Shown: in pieces, positions 12,546 to 27,574 of the stretch
Layout of the letters: every line of letters begins with the position of its first letter
Position numbering within the stretch: the first letter of the stretch is position 1
Assembly (NCBI GenBank): GCA_017311185.1
Contig: JAESUZ010001269.1
Span: forward strand, 1,674,001-1,738,000
Length of the DNA stretch: 64,000 nucleotides
Direction of reading: 5' to 3'
Source of the DNA: Proteles cristata cristata
Taxonomy: Eukaryota; Chordata; Mammalia; Carnivora; Hyaenidae
The notes under the pieces: generated by a model
Seen by the model: only the letters and a program-made list of their open reading frames with translations
Told to the model about the DNA's origin: nothing
Database searches by the model: none
Position numbers and translations under genes: made by a program

Positions 12546-12770
12546 CTATCTCTGCCTCCCTCCCTGCGCACACAGGCACCAGGAAGAGACATGTGAGGAT
12601 ACAGCAAGAAGGCAGCCATCTATCAGCCGAGAAGAAAGCCTTCACCAGGAGCCAAACTGGCAGACATCTTGATCTTGGACTTGCAGCCTCCATACTGTAA
12701 GAAATAAATTTATTGGTTAAGACCCCCAGTCTGCAGTATTTTGGTGTGGCAGCCTGCGTGGACTAAGACA

Positions 12771-13290
12771 ACCTGTGTGTCCTGGAGGCTTCCTGGCCCC
12801 ACCCTTCATTTCCAGCTTGCCCTCCCACACCTTTCCCCCAACCCTCACTCCCACCTCCAGAACAGAATCAACATCCTGCTCAGAATCTTCTCGAATGCGA
12901 GCCCCCAGTGTGAGTGGCACCGTAGTGCTGTCAGGGGACCCCACTGGCAGCGGTAGCCGCAGCAGGACCAGGAAATCGCTATGTGGTGTTCTGGCTTAAA
13001 ACAAATCATAAGTAATTTCCCAGATAATGAAGCAGCTTTTTGCACCCTTGAGGCAACTAGAGATGCTTAAAACTCATCACTATAATGAGTACACCAGAAC
13101 CTGAGGAGCTCTCTAGTGACAAAGCTGACTTGGGACCTCTCCAAGCTGGGCAGTAGGAGTCAGTGAGGCCAACTGTGTAACTGTGTGGTGTTCTCAGGCT
13201 GTAGAGATGGAAGAGAATAGTATACCTGAAGGGCTCTTCTCTTACCTGCCAATTCAAGGCTTACCACTCATTATAATATATTGTTTCCTT
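12771..13290. other. Intergenic, no gene seen
   Basis: Overlapping short frames lie on both strands around 12717-13257. They conflict with one another and carry no domain. No repeat family was recognised. Confidence 0.4.
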
Positions 13291-13488
13291 AGGGCACCTG
13301 GGTGGGTCAGTCAGTTGAGCATCTGACTCTTGATTTTGGTTTGGGTCATGATCCCAGGGTTGTGGGATCGAGCCCTGTGTCAGGCTGCTCACTGAACGTG
13401 GAGCCTGCTTGGGATTCCCTCTCCCTCTGCTCCTCTCTCCCACTCATGCTATCTCTCTCTATATATAATAAAATATTAAAAAGTAAAA
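13291..13488 (+). mobile_element. CAN-SINE, older subfamily
   Basis: It starts 'agggcacctgggtgggtcag', continues 'catctgactcttgattttgg', and has 'gggatcgagccctgtgtcag' as the B-box region, then a CT-rich body and AT-rich tail. It marks the downstream edge of the repeat-free block that precedes NPR3. Confidence 0.9.
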
Positions 13489-13978
13489 CAATAATAATTT
13501 GTTCTTAGTTCTATAAAATTCTCTTTGCTGGGCAGAAATTCTTGAGTTCTTTCATAAATACCATTCAAGCAGTACAATTCATCACACCCACTAATTGATC
13601 TTTACTTAAACTCACCCTAGGAAAACAGATAGTCCCCAGAGAATATGGATATGTGCAGTGTATGTTGGTTGAATTACAAACGGGAAAAAGTTTCTGTGGG
13701 ATGTATTTTTAATGAGAACACCATGGTTATAGTGTGAGCATGTGGCATTCTTGCTTAATAGAAACATTGACAAGAACACATTTATATCCAAACACCAAAT
13801 GAAGTAGATACTTTAAATGACCAGTTTGCACCAGAAATAAAAATATATTATACAAAACAGGGGTTATATCCACAGTCATTAACTTTCATTTTCCACACAA
13901 AACAATAAATTAAATCACATTATATGCAGATAGTTCTACTTACATTAGAATAATAAATTGTATATAGTTTGTGCAGCT

Positions 13979-13984
13979 TTTATT
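13979..13984 (-). other. NPR3: Candidate distal NPR3 polyadenylation signal
   Basis: The plus strand 'tttatt' is AATAAA on the minus strand, about 5 kb past the NPR3 stop. On the minus strand it is followed by a possible CA cleavage site and, roughly 75-90 bases on, by a GU-rich 'ttttgtgtgg' element near 13893-13902. It lies just inside the edge of the repeat-free block. Confidence 0.35.
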
Positions 13985-14414
13985 TTACTTTTCTACCATG
14001 CCCATGGTAGATTTCTGTTGGTTGGTAGTCCTATGTTTAAGATAACAATGAGTAATAAATGGCCCAGAAGACAAAGGCTACAGAAGAAATCCTCCACAGT
14101 GTCTGTTCCATGTCCTCTTGATTTCAACCATTCACCACACACAGAGCACAGAGCTCAGATTCCCAGGACCCAGCAAAAAGGTATGCAAACTCACAGCATC
14201 TGCAGATTTTTGGGAGCACCTCATCACTGTCTTGTAAGACGGAACTTTGTCAGATGTTGGCATTAAATAATAAATAGGGCATCCCGTTTTGAAATCCAAA
14301 TTTTCCTCTTTCTCAACATTTTCTGCCCAATTATTATATGACAGTTTTGTTCCCTTAGCAAATAAAAAACAATTTGGTAGTCTGCGTTGATTTATGCCCT
14401 TGGTGGAAGGGCCC

Positions 14415-14420
14415 TTTATT
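14415..14420 (-). other. NPR3: Candidate NPR3 polyadenylation signal
   Basis: Minus-strand AATAAA within 'gggaataaaggg', about 4.5 kb after the stop codon. It is one of three AATAAA hexamers I found on this strand between 13.5 and 19 kb. Confidence 0.25.
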
Positions 14421-17400
14421 CCCATGCATAAAATTTAGATCCCTAAACATGTGGATCAAAGCAACAGCATTTTTTGCTAACTCTTAGTTTTGCTTGTTCA
14501 AATCTCTCCTCTAGGAATCATTCCACACCTGATACATCAAAGAGCTATTATGACATATGGATTCTTACTTCCGAGACTCGACTCCCATTGAAACCTTTTC
14601 ACCATGTTTGAAGTAGTTTACAACAAGAACATTAACAGCATCAGTTGGTTTAGCATTGCTTTACCTTTGGTATGAATTAACATTAGTGGTTAATGAAAAA
14701 TTTGAACAAACTCCAATCCAGCACCTTTTGAAAGTCATTTTAATCCTAGAGTCTAGCTGTGTAGTATGCCTGCAAGAGACATTTGTGAGATCTACATGCT
14801 GAAAACCAAAGCCAAGCTTGTTGGAATATACACACATCACAAGCTTGAACTGCCCAAGAGCATGTGTGGTCAAGTCAGCATAAGGGTTCTGATACAGAGC
14901 CAGCTACACTCTTAGAGGCAGCACTGTTTTGTCTTCTTTCCCTCTGAGGAAGCACAGAAGTGCTACTCAAGTTTCTACCTGCATGGGGAAGATGCCGATG
15001 CATCTTTGGAGCCATGATGGATGGGGGAGGGGGAGGAGAGAGGGAGTAAAAGAGAAAGGGATGGCCAAGACAGTGGCAGCTTACAATGCCACCCTCTTCT
15101 GTTTCTTTTGGAGGATCAGGCTCCTGACTCTTGTTGCTAGGTGTGTCCCAAGCTTCTTGCTGAGTCTGGCTATTGAAGATGGACTAAACTATTGGGTATT
15201 CTGTAGTTTAAATCAACTGAAACAGGTCCCTCTGAACAGCACCTTCTCATTTTCTATGCTTCTGACTGCCCCCAAAACATATTTTGTGTTTTCAGACAGT
15301 TTCCATTTTTTCCAGTGAAGAAGAAATTCAGCCCATTTTCAGCTTCTCCATTAAGCACTAACCAACAGGGTATAACTAAACAAAACCCATGAAATATAGA
15401 TGGAGGGACCTGATTTTGGTTGGTGTTTGGCTTTTTTCTGTATCCACTCAGGATCTGGGTTCTTTGTGTCCCAAGAAACATAGGTCCACATTCCTTTCAA
15501 TTTATAAACACTCCCTTAATACTGGTGGTATAATATTTTACTTGGCCTCCTAAGCAGACTTCCACAAACAGCCTGGTATACTCACAAGAAGGTGGTGATG
15601 CCACAGAAGTGACTTTCTGAATTGTCACTGTATGAGGTCTATACAACAGCTTTAATTTCCCTGCCAATGGCATGTCTTATGCTTCTAAAATCAGTAGCAA
15701 CCAGAAGGAAAGTGGTAAATTAGGGACAAAGGGGATACAGATGCCTGGAATAAATTAACCCTACAAGCCTGTAAGTAGAGGGAAGTAAAATATCTGAATT
15801 TTAGAGAAGAGGAGAAAAGGGCATTCTCTTTCCATACATTTCTCTTCTCTCTCCACTAAATATAGCTTCTGAAATGTAAAAACAAAAACAAGAACAAAAC
15901 TATTTGAAAGCCTGTGGAACCATGTATGTGGTTCAGGAAAGGACAAGCTGACAGTTCAGAGAAATGTAATGTTGTAGGGGCTTCCTCAGCCTGGGGGAAG
16001 ATGCACTCTAGACAGAAATTTCTGGATGGAAATGATCATCTGGAGAAAGCTTTGTTTTTTAGTCCAAGGGGGGAAAACCCCTAAGAAAGTGACAATGATG
16101 ACCATAAAACCTATACTTATTTCCAACACGATGAGTGTATGCAAAAAGTTTGTACTCATTTTGACCTATATAAACATCAGCTTGTTTGGCCAGATGAGAA
16201 AATACCAATGAAGTTTCCCTTTTGAAATCTTAACATCCTAGATTTCAGGGTAAAAATTTATAGTGTGATTTCAGAACTAAAGCCTTATTTATCTCACTGT
16301 ACAATATGTGGCTTCTGGTGGAGTATGAATGACAAGTTGTCAAAGATGCTGCTTAGCAGTTAGGAATTTAAATCCCGAATTATAATCTCCAGAGGTCTTC
16401 ACCCAGGGTAAGCTTGGGCCAAACACCTACACTTTTAGCAAAGGTTTCCAATGTAATGGAGTTTTCAAAACTTAACAGAGTTTTGGTAATGCATTGGATG
16501 ATTTCAAGGAGGAAAGAGGTGCAACCAGACATGTAAATAAGTAATCAATCTTAAGAACCCCAGAACTGCTTTAAGATTGGAAGAGAAAGGCATGTACATA
16601 GGAGAAACCTCATGATTTGTTCCACCATTTTTAAAAGACTAAAAACCTCAATTCTACCATTTTATCTGGGTATAAAATATTAAGTTTAGAACCATTCCAC
16701 TACCTGAAGTAGAAATAAAAGATATTTGTTCTAAAAACATTACAGTTAGTGGGCCCCTATATCAATTCCAGAAAGGTTAGAAACATTTCTACCCAAAGAC
16801 TACAACCAGGTAGAGTGATTTTTCCCCTGTAATAAGCACATAGGGTTGAAATTTACATTTTTTATGAACAGAAGATGGTATAAAATGAATATCTCTAAAA
16901 TACATTGAAAATATCATTGAAAAATAAAAATGAAAGAGAAATAAGCTCTCAATTCATGAAAATAAGATGGATGCAAACTTTCCATTATGTTTTCACTTTA
17001 AGGAGTCCTGAGCTGTTAAATGTTTTGCTTTCCTAAATTATACCTCCCAAACTCTCTTCCTACATTGGAATTTCTGGAGCTTGCATTTCTTGCCTTCTTT
17101 TTCCATCTTTTTTTTTTTTTTTTAAGTCAGCACTTTTTCCTTCACATCCACCATGGAGAACTACAGTGTAGTCATTTCGGTTGATCACAGCTCATTCTGT
17201 TATCATGCTTTCCAGCTGCCTGAATCCCATTTTTCAAACATGAAGGGGAAATATGCCTCGTACAGAAATAATTCATTCACTGAAAAAATCCATTGGCCAG
17301 TTGAAGTAGGAGTGACAGAGGCAGACACCTCCCAGGAAGCAACCTCAGGCCAGTTTCCAAGACACGCAGCTTTCACTCTTCCCTGCCTCCACTATTATGA

Positions 17401-18601
17401 ACTATGACCTCCATCACTACCGAGGGATTATTCTAACTCCTCTATTTTCCTCTCTGTACATGGTCTTTTATAGTCATTGAGATAATTTTTAAAACTATTT
17501 TCCAGATGTTCAAAATGTTATTGAGGAAAGACCCTAGTGACATATTTACAAGATGGTACACTAATCTGGCAACTTCCTATTCTCTCACTGTTTTCTCCAT
17601 AAATTATAAGCAAAAATGGCAACCTGAGTTTAAACCTATGTGCTGAGTATTGGGTGCAAAGTAGATATTTGGTAAATACCTATTCAACTTTGTTCAAATC
17701 CTTTACATATCCACACCTAACCCACCATTGCACAGTTATTAGAGGATGACTATTAAGCTTTGTGGAATCAACTGAAAAGGAATATAACAGCTATTTAGAT
17801 TCCCTCTTTTAACCAAAATGTCACTGAATTTTAGCCAAATGTCATGTATGCATTTTTAAAATGTATCATCTCTGAGCTTACTGTTAAATTCGAATACCCT
17901 ATAAAGTTGTTCTTGAGGAAAAAGGGTTGCCTTAAAATTCCAATAAATTCCACCCTTTATCTTGAAACTCATCATTTGGCCAGAACTGGAAGAGGTCCAT
18001 CCTTAAAGTAACTTGCATTTAAAACAGGTAAATTGTTGTACTCTCACAGAGTCTGTGATTCTAGGTCTCTGAAATTAAAGCAGCAATTGGCATTTGACTA
18101 TAGCCAAAGAGGGAAACAGAGAAAAAGGGAAGCATCTTTCATCATCATTGGTTTGTTGTACACTTTACCCATGCTTTTAAAATATAAGTGGAATTTAATC
18201 TTCATAATGAAAAAATAGACACATTTTCTAATAGCAAAATATAAGATTAAAAATACCTAAAAGTAAAATGTTAGCACGAAATAGGTAGGGCTTTTTTTAC
18301 ATTAAAAAAAATGAAACATTTTAGATTTGCCTTTCTTATATAAATCCTCTTATTAATAGTTACAACCTTCCAGAATAGCTCTTATGAGACACTGAAGGAG
18401 ACAGGCAGGAAATCCTTTTTTGAGATGCGACATCAGGACCTGAATATATACATTGGACAGAGCAGTCAGTCCTCAACCTCAAATCTGTCCACCAGCATTA
18501 GAGAAAGGAACGCTGTATTTCCAACCTTGAGATTTTTCTTTATATTTTCCTCTTTTTGGATGTTAAACTCTTTCCAAGAATACTCTACTTGTAAAAATGA
18601 T

Positions 18602-18607
18602 TTTATT
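18602..18607 (-). other. NPR3: Candidate proximal NPR3 polyadenylation signal
   Basis: Minus-strand AATAAA about 350 bases after the NPR3 stop codon. If used it would give a short 3' UTR isoform. No strong downstream GU-rich element is obvious. Confidence 0.25.
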
Positions 18608-18955
18608 CTAGCTATAAAACATTTCATTTAAGAAAACCACATTTTTGTAGCCTTGTGCGAAATGCCCCCAAAAGCCATCAAGATATGGAGACACCACATT
18701 TTCAAAACATAAACCTAATCATGTGCCCATTTAAACAGAGTGATGTTATATTCTCATATTTGTTTGTCATGAGATGAAAGGCCAGGGGGCATATGGTGAT
18801 TAATAATAGTTCCTGAGCTTCTAAAGAAGTTGTACAACAAAACGACTAACTGCTTAAAAGAATGAGTTCTTCAAGAGCGCCCCTTCTGTTCCATTGATGT
18901 CTTTCATCCCATCTATCTCCTTAAAGGATCTCAAGCCAAAAGAAAAAGCTTTCTT

Positions 18956-19067
18956 TCAAGCCACTGAAAAATGGGATCTGATGGAATCTTCCCGTAACTC
19001 TCGATGTTTTCCAACGTTACTTTCTTCTTGCTGGCTTCGCCTCTCAATGGTTATTCTGTATTTCTTC
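18956..19067 (-). CDS. NPR3: NPR3 last coding exon (exon 8): cytoplasmic tail
   Basis: On the minus strand the acceptor is a pyrimidine tract ending 'ccctttacccag', and the exon begins by completing the Arg codon split with exon 7. It encodes '[17 protein letters not shown]', then '[19 protein letters not shown]' and a TGA at 18956-18958. This is the full ~37-residue intracellular tail of natriuretic peptide receptor C. The receptor lacks the kinase-like and guanylyl cyclase domains of NPR1/NPR2; its tail is known to couple to inhibitory G proteins through a basic segment. The RR...GKHRELR pattern of that segment is intact. The frame fits exactly (1 + 37 codons, 112 bases). Confidence 0.97.
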
Positions 19068-20189
<1,122 letters not shown>

Positions 20190-20764
20190 AAAAAAGAAAC
20201 ATAGATAATCAGAGTTCATTTTGAGAAACAGAAATGTCTCAAGTTTCATTCACTAGAAGGTGTATCTCAATTTCCCACTTGAGGCAAATTTTCCTTTTTT
20301 TTTAAAGAAATATTTTCTAGGGGATCCTGCACCTTCATTTGTTTGCTAAGTGCAAAGCTTCAGAAGCATTTAAGAAGGAACCAGATGGACGAACACAACG
20401 CTTGAAGACAGTGAGAACAATGGGGAGAAAGCAGGTTCCAGAAGGATCTGAGGAACACTAGGAACTGAAGTGTGAGATAAATCCACCCTGAGTTCCTAGT
20501 CAGAGAAGACAACTGGACAGAGCATGGGACTGACCCAGCACATCTTACTTTGGTAGACGGACGATGACACTTAAAAGTGCTAGAAGATTTGGTGAAAAAT
20601 GCATTGGGCTCATGTTCTGTTTTTAGATGTTCTCTCACTAGAGCCAGAGTTTCATGTCAAAATGTCCTATATAGCTTTGTGAAGATGGGAATAACAACTT
20701 GAAACAATCGAGTTCAGTAGTGTCCCACTTATTATATAAACATGACAAAAACCTAGCTTTATAT

Positions 20765-20960
20765 AAACAGTGTAGTGTCTGCCTTTAACGCATCATCTCA
20801 TTTAATCCTCAGAACAGCTCTAAGAGTTGGGTGCACTGTTTTTCACTTTACATACAGGAACACTGAGGTTTAAAGAGGTAAAGGAACATTCCTAGGATCA
20901 CAAAACCAGTAGTGACAAGGGTCATGCCCAGTAACTCCAGAGAATGTTCTTAATACACTT
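20765..20960 (-). mobile_element. MIR SINE, reversed
   Basis: The plus strand reads 'tctcatttaatcctcagaac', 'acactgaggtttaaagaggt' and 'aggatcacaaaaccagtag', the reverse complement of the MIR core. It lies in NPR3 intron 6, sense to the gene. Confidence 0.8.
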
Positions 20961-21181
20961 ATGCTTTACTCCTCCTTGTAATTATTGCGTATATATAAAT
21001 AACATGGTTTGAAGGCTGGTCACAAAATAATGAGCATAAATACATTAGCCTAAGTGACCAACTGGCCTGAAAGGTCAATATTCACTTGGTTCCCCCTCAC
21101 TAGCTTATCAAAGGTCTCTTCTAAAGCAACAATTTCCAACAATCCCTATTTGTAAACTCCTTATAAGAAGGTCCACTTGCT

Positions 21182-21410
21182 GGGGCACCTGGGTGGCTCA
21201 GTCCATTAAGCATCAGACTTTGACTCAGGTCATGATCTCATGATTCATGGGTTCAAGCCCCACGTCATGCCCTATGCTGACAGCTCAGGGCCTGGAGCCT
21301 GCTTCGATTCTCTGTCTCCCTCTCTCTCTGCCTCTTGCCCACTCACACTGCCTCTCTCTCTGTCTCAAATATAAATAAACATTTTTTTTAATTTTAATTA
21401 AAAAAAGAAT
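21182..21410 (+). mobile_element. CAN-SINE, feliform type
   Basis: The head 'ggggcacctgggtggctcag' and body 'ctatgctgacagctcagggc' are typical; it ends in an A/T-rich tail. The target duplication is 'gtccacttgct' (21171-21181) against 'gcccacttgct' (21411-21421). It is antisense to NPR3 in intron 6. Confidence 0.93.
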
Positions 21411-21814
21411 GCCCACTTGCTTTCATATTTATGACAAGGCTTCTCATAAATAACATATTTTATACTTATTTGCCAATTTGCCAATTTGGGGGTGTTTAAG
21501 GGACATTATCTATTTGATTCTGAGGGGTAGGAGAGTACCTACAAATTCTGAACATCAGAATGAGACTTGCTACACATTTACTATTTGATCTATTTCTTCT
21601 TCCCCAGCAGCAATGTCAGATGCTAAGCAACAATAAGAGATGTCGTGATAGGGAGAAGGTTTCTAGCATTTTGGGAAAAGATGGAAGAAGAAAGACCTAG
21701 AAACCTCTGGTGAAGGTGGGGTGCCAGTTCGTGAATTGTTCCCATGGGTTTTACCACATCAGAAAAAGAAAGCTGAATGTTCAGAACATGAGCTCCTTCA
21801 AAACACCTCTTTTA

Positions 21815-23603
<1,789 letters not shown>

Positions 23604-24084
23604 CTAAGCATTTTTGTTGGCATTTGGAAAGACATTGTAATTTCATCTGTGTCTGCATTCCTAAATTCTTAACATTTCTCCATTTAAAAATGAAAAGAAA
23701 TAAATGACCTTCTTTGGTGACTATGTTTAGGGAAAAAAAAAAAAAAGATTAAGGCTAATTCCGAAAGCAGCATGTTTATCCCAGAGTCTTGTATTAATTA
23801 AAAAAAAAAAAACAAAAAACTGCAAAGAGAGAGAGGCTGGGGGCGTGGTGCGCTCCTAGACCTGTCGTGAGTTCATGTTATCACTGGCCAAACATTATAG
23901 AAGAAAAGTCATTCTAGGCCCAGGACTCAGTGAATGTGTGTCAAGAGGGGCACCCTTGGGTACAGGAGAACAGAGGGGCTGCCTCACGGGCCATGGGAGC
24001 CACGAGCTAAAGAAGAGCTAGTCTTCACCCCACTCGTGTTCACTCATTCAGTTTTGTTTTGTTTCATTTTGGGGGTTTTCCGGT

Positions 24085-24250
24085 TTTCCTCAGTTTTACG
24101 GAGCTATAATTGACCTACCACACTGTGTGAGTTTCAAGTATCCAGCATAAAGGTCTGACTTGGGTATATTGTGAAATGGTTGCCACAGTAAGTTTAGTTG
24201 ACATCTGTCATCTCATATAGATACATAATGTCACTCATTGTTTATCCACA
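24085..24250 (-). mobile_element. Old L1 3' UTR fragment, reversed
   Basis: The plus strand phrases 'acggagctataattgaccta', 'tgggtatattgtgaaatggt' and 'ttgacatctgtcatctcata' are the reverse of an L1M 3' UTR. Confidence 0.65.
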
Positions 24251-24334
24251 TGAGTTCTGGGCCATTACTAGGTGCTGAACTGGACACACTGCCCCACTCA
24301 AGACAGGGGGAGCCTGGACGAAGGATTTCGCTTG

Positions 24335-24540
24335 TTCGCCCTGGAATCTGACTGCATGTATTTTAATCCTAGCTTTCACATTTACTAGCTGTGTGGCCCT
24401 GGGCAAGGACTTAGCCCCCTGGGCCTCCACCATCAGGACTGTAAAAGAAATGCACTCGTACCTCCCAGCCAAGAGGCTGTTGAGAAGATTAAATGAGCTG
24501 CCACAGGTAAAACACTCCCACGACAGGTGCAAAAGAAGTT
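24335..24540 (+). mobile_element. MIR SINE
   Basis: Core 'cacatttactagctgtgtgg' and 'ccctgggcaaggacttagcc', then 'gagaagattaaatgagctg'. Antisense to NPR3. Confidence 0.8.
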
Positions 24541-25417
24541 AGTTGTTACTGTACCTGGAGTATCTGGGAGAGGGCACCTGCCCATGCCCACTCAGAGAAC
24601 GAGTTGGCACATCCAGTTGGAGACACAGGGAGGATTCAGTGAAAGAGCAGATCTTTTATGGGAATGTTAGTAAAATCCATGATTTAGACTAGCAGCCATC
24701 AGGAAGTGGCAATATTCTAAGCAGAAAGGTTAGCCTTGTTACTATTTACGAAGTCACGGAAGCTGAAAGGAACCAGAGGGACTGTGAGATTCTGGGTGAG
24801 GTGGCCCGTGTGTGTGGAAGGAAGCAGTGAGATTTAAGGCTGGAATATGGTGGCCAGAGCATGGAGAGCCTAAGTGCCCACACAAAGGATTTCAATTTGC
24901 TTTGGCCAGCAACAGTGGCTTAGACAGCTAATCAGTGAAAGTGAATATATATCATTAGTTGATATTAAATGTCTATACTGTAATTTTCATTAACTGAACA
25001 AAAGAATGCATAGGTCAGCCACATCCTAATTAACTAAGGCAATGTGTATTCTTTCATTTTAAACTGTGTTAGAGTTCAGTGTAATTCTTAGTTTTTCTAT
25101 TGATTTGATTCTCTCTGGAAGTAAAATGAATGTCTGGGAAAAGGGATCCCAAGGGAAAGTTCCATCCTCTAGTGTGGTTTGGAGAGGGCAAGTATTTGGG
25201 TTTACTGTCCTTTGGGTTGTGGTTTGAAGGCCCACTGATTTTTCCAGACTTTGGTCTACTTTGCCGCAAACAGAATGGAGCTGCCATTCATCTTGATTAT
25301 TTTGTCTTTCTAATATATACTGGTTACAGAGGATACATCTATCTTATACTTGTTTATTCTTGACACCCTATACAATGTTTAAGTAGTAAATGTCGTTTTT
25401 AAAAAGCATATTTATCT

Positions 25418-25642
25418 TGGGCCATCTGGGTGGCTCACTCAGTCAGTTAAACATCCGACTTCGGCTCAGGTCATGATGCCATGGTTTGTGGGTTTGAGCC
25501 CTGTGCTGGGCTCTGTGCTGACAGCTGGGAACCTGGAGCCTGCTTCTGATTCCGTGTCTCCCTCTCTCTCTGCCCCTCCCCCATTCATGCTCACTCACTG
25601 TCTCTCTCAAATGTAAATAAAATTTTTTTAAATTTAAAACAC
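25418..25642 (+). mobile_element. CAN-SINE, feliform type
   Basis: It carries 'ccatctgggtggctcactca', 'ggctctgtgctgacagctgg', a CT-rich body and an A/T-rich tail. A perfect target duplication 'catatttatct' lies at 25407-25417 and 25643-25653. Confidence 0.93.
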
Positions 25643-26898
25643 CATATTTATCTCCAAACATATTGCCAATCCAAAACCATTTGTCATCCTGTTCATAGGT
25701 GTTTATAAAGGTGTGTTCTGCTAAGGGCTTTGCAGAGTTTTATTTTATAAGACAAGGTGGCCCTAGTAAATCCAAGACCTCATTACACTTTAAGCTATTA
25801 CAACTCTGCCAAGAAATGGGGTGAGAACCCTCAGCGTGGCCGATTAGCAAGTGAGACTTCACCTGAGAGTATTGTGTATAAGGTGAGATTGTCAAGCTGA
25901 CAGCAGAATTTTCCTGTACATAAGTAATGAGATTTACCACCCTCATTTCCATTGGCCTGTAGTGGACCTCACGATTTGAGCCACAGTCCTATTTACCTTG
26001 TCACTCTGACCTCTCCCACAGAGGAAATTCAGCTTCTTCCCAGGTCATTTATTGAGAGCCTTGAGAGACAGTCATTGGTTTCACGGTAATAAAATCCAAA
26101 TTTGTCGAATAACATCCAGAGTATTTTTCCCTTGACAATTAAATGATCACTTACAGAATGACCATTTCTCAGAGTTCTTTAGGGGGCTACCCTCAGCGTG
26201 ATCCTTAGTTAGCAAATAAAATGGGCTTTCCAAAGAATTCAAGGTCAAAACTTACACTGGCTTCAATTATCTTTACATCGGGACAAATAAGAGTCTAAGT
26301 TTAGACTTGACTATATAGTTGATTGTTTTAGGGCTCATTTCATATTGTCTGTGTAGACCTGGCCCCAAAATGGAAGAATCAGGATGACCTACGGGAAAAT
26401 ATAGTCCATGCCCCCTATACAACGCTCTTGTGGGCACCTGCCCTTCCCTTAACAACCTCCTTCAGAAGACCAAGAACAAATGACCACACCATGTAGTAAG
26501 GAATAGCTAAAAATGGGATGTGGCCTACCAAGGTTGTGTCCACATACACCAGTTTCTCAGTGTATTGGGCACAACTTCTGGGAAATCTAAATCTGTCCTA
26601 ATATGCCCCCTGAATTATCCAATGGGATTCCAACTCTTCAACTAAAGCAGTCACAAGTTGAGCAAGACAATCTTGGAGGCTTATTTGTTTGTTCATGTCC
26701 TACTATCTAAAGGTAAAGTAGATGCCACTCTAGTTTCAGGTAAGATCTGATATTCACTAAAACCACCACGGAGAAATTAAATCCAATTGTCACCATAGCT
26801 GCTGCCCAGACAGCTGGAACTTGACCCCTCAGCACTGTCTGACCGTTTCTAATAAACAAGGGCAGGATGAGATAATGGAGTGCATTGAAGTCCCAAAT

Positions 26899-26931
<33 letters not shown>

Positions 26932-26932
26932 T
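26899..26932. repeat. Poly(A) followed by (AT)n
   Basis: About 17 A residues and then alternating AT for about 18 bases. Such tracts are prone to length variation. Confidence 0.95.
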
Positions 26933-26964
26933 GTTCCACAAATCTAGATTTGGCAGTACTTGTT

Positions 26965-27455
26965 CTCATCACTGAAAAATTTCATCAGTCACTCTCTGAC
27001 TGTGGCTCCTATCACACTGCCCTTCACGTGCTGTGCTTGAGCCCAACAAGCCTCTTTGCTCTTCAGGGGGGCCACTCAGCACTCTCTCACCAGGTACACT
27101 CAAGGTCTCTGTGCTCTCTGCTCTGTCTGGAATGTTCTCTCCTAAACATCTACATAATTTCTTTCACTTCCCTCAGGTCTCTACTCAACTGCAACGTATC
27201 AGAGATCTTCCCTGGCCTCTCTCTTTAAATTAGCAGTTCTCCCAAAGTGCATTCCTGTCACGTTCTATCTGCCTACCCTGTTTTATTTTATTGCCCCTGA
27301 AATGGTGTGTTTGTTTGTTTATCACCAGTTCCCCCTACTACCCAGAAAGCTCAGTTGATCGCAGGGAGGGCCTTTGGCTCACTGCAAACCCTCAGCATTT
27401 TGAACAGTGCCTGGCACATAGCAGATGCTCAAGAAGATGCAATGAATGAATGGAC
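26965..27455 (+). mobile_element. L2 LINE 3' end
   Basis: It shows the ordered L2 phrases 'ctgtctggaatgttctctcc', 'cttccctcaggtctctactc', 'gatcttccctggcctctctc', 'gaacagtgcctggcacatag' and 'gcaatgaatgaatgg'. Non-functional fossil. Confidence 0.85.
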
Positions 27456-27574
27456 GCCTGAATATGACATTGACATCTGCAGGGCTCCAGCAGCTGGGTC
27501 ATTCCCACTGAGTCCATGGTAATTTTCTTTGAGGTGTCAGTGAAGTGAGAGGAAACCAGCATTCTATACACTAT

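Larger units (their letters stand above)
11621..12770 (+). mobile_element. MLT1-type MaLR LTR, split by insertions
   Basis: The left part begins 'tgttatagactgaatatttg', then 'ccctaaaattcatatgttga' and 'gattagtgtccttataagaa'. The right part resumes near 12546 with 'gaggatacagcaagaaggca', 'cttgatcttggacttgcagc' and 'gtaagaaataaattta', and closes 'tggactaagaca'. This is the order of an ERVL-MaLR LTR. The middle is a younger LTR-like insertion that itself contains a CAN-SINE. No internal retroviral coding sequence is present. Confidence 0.65.
13985..18955 (-). other. NPR3: Probable NPR3 3' untranslated region
   Basis: The roughly 5 kb after the NPR3 stop codon contains no CAN-SINE, L1 or MIR that I can recognise. 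Everywhere else in the window such elements occur every 1-3 kb. It is AT-rich and has only short, inconsistent open frames on either strand. Repeat exclusion together with AATAAA signals at its far end fits a long terminal exon. NPR3 messages are known to be several kilobases, much longer than the ~1.6 kb coding part. The true end is not proven. A T-rich run at 17108-17124 (an A run in the transcript) is the only low-complexity tract of note. Confidence 0.5.
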
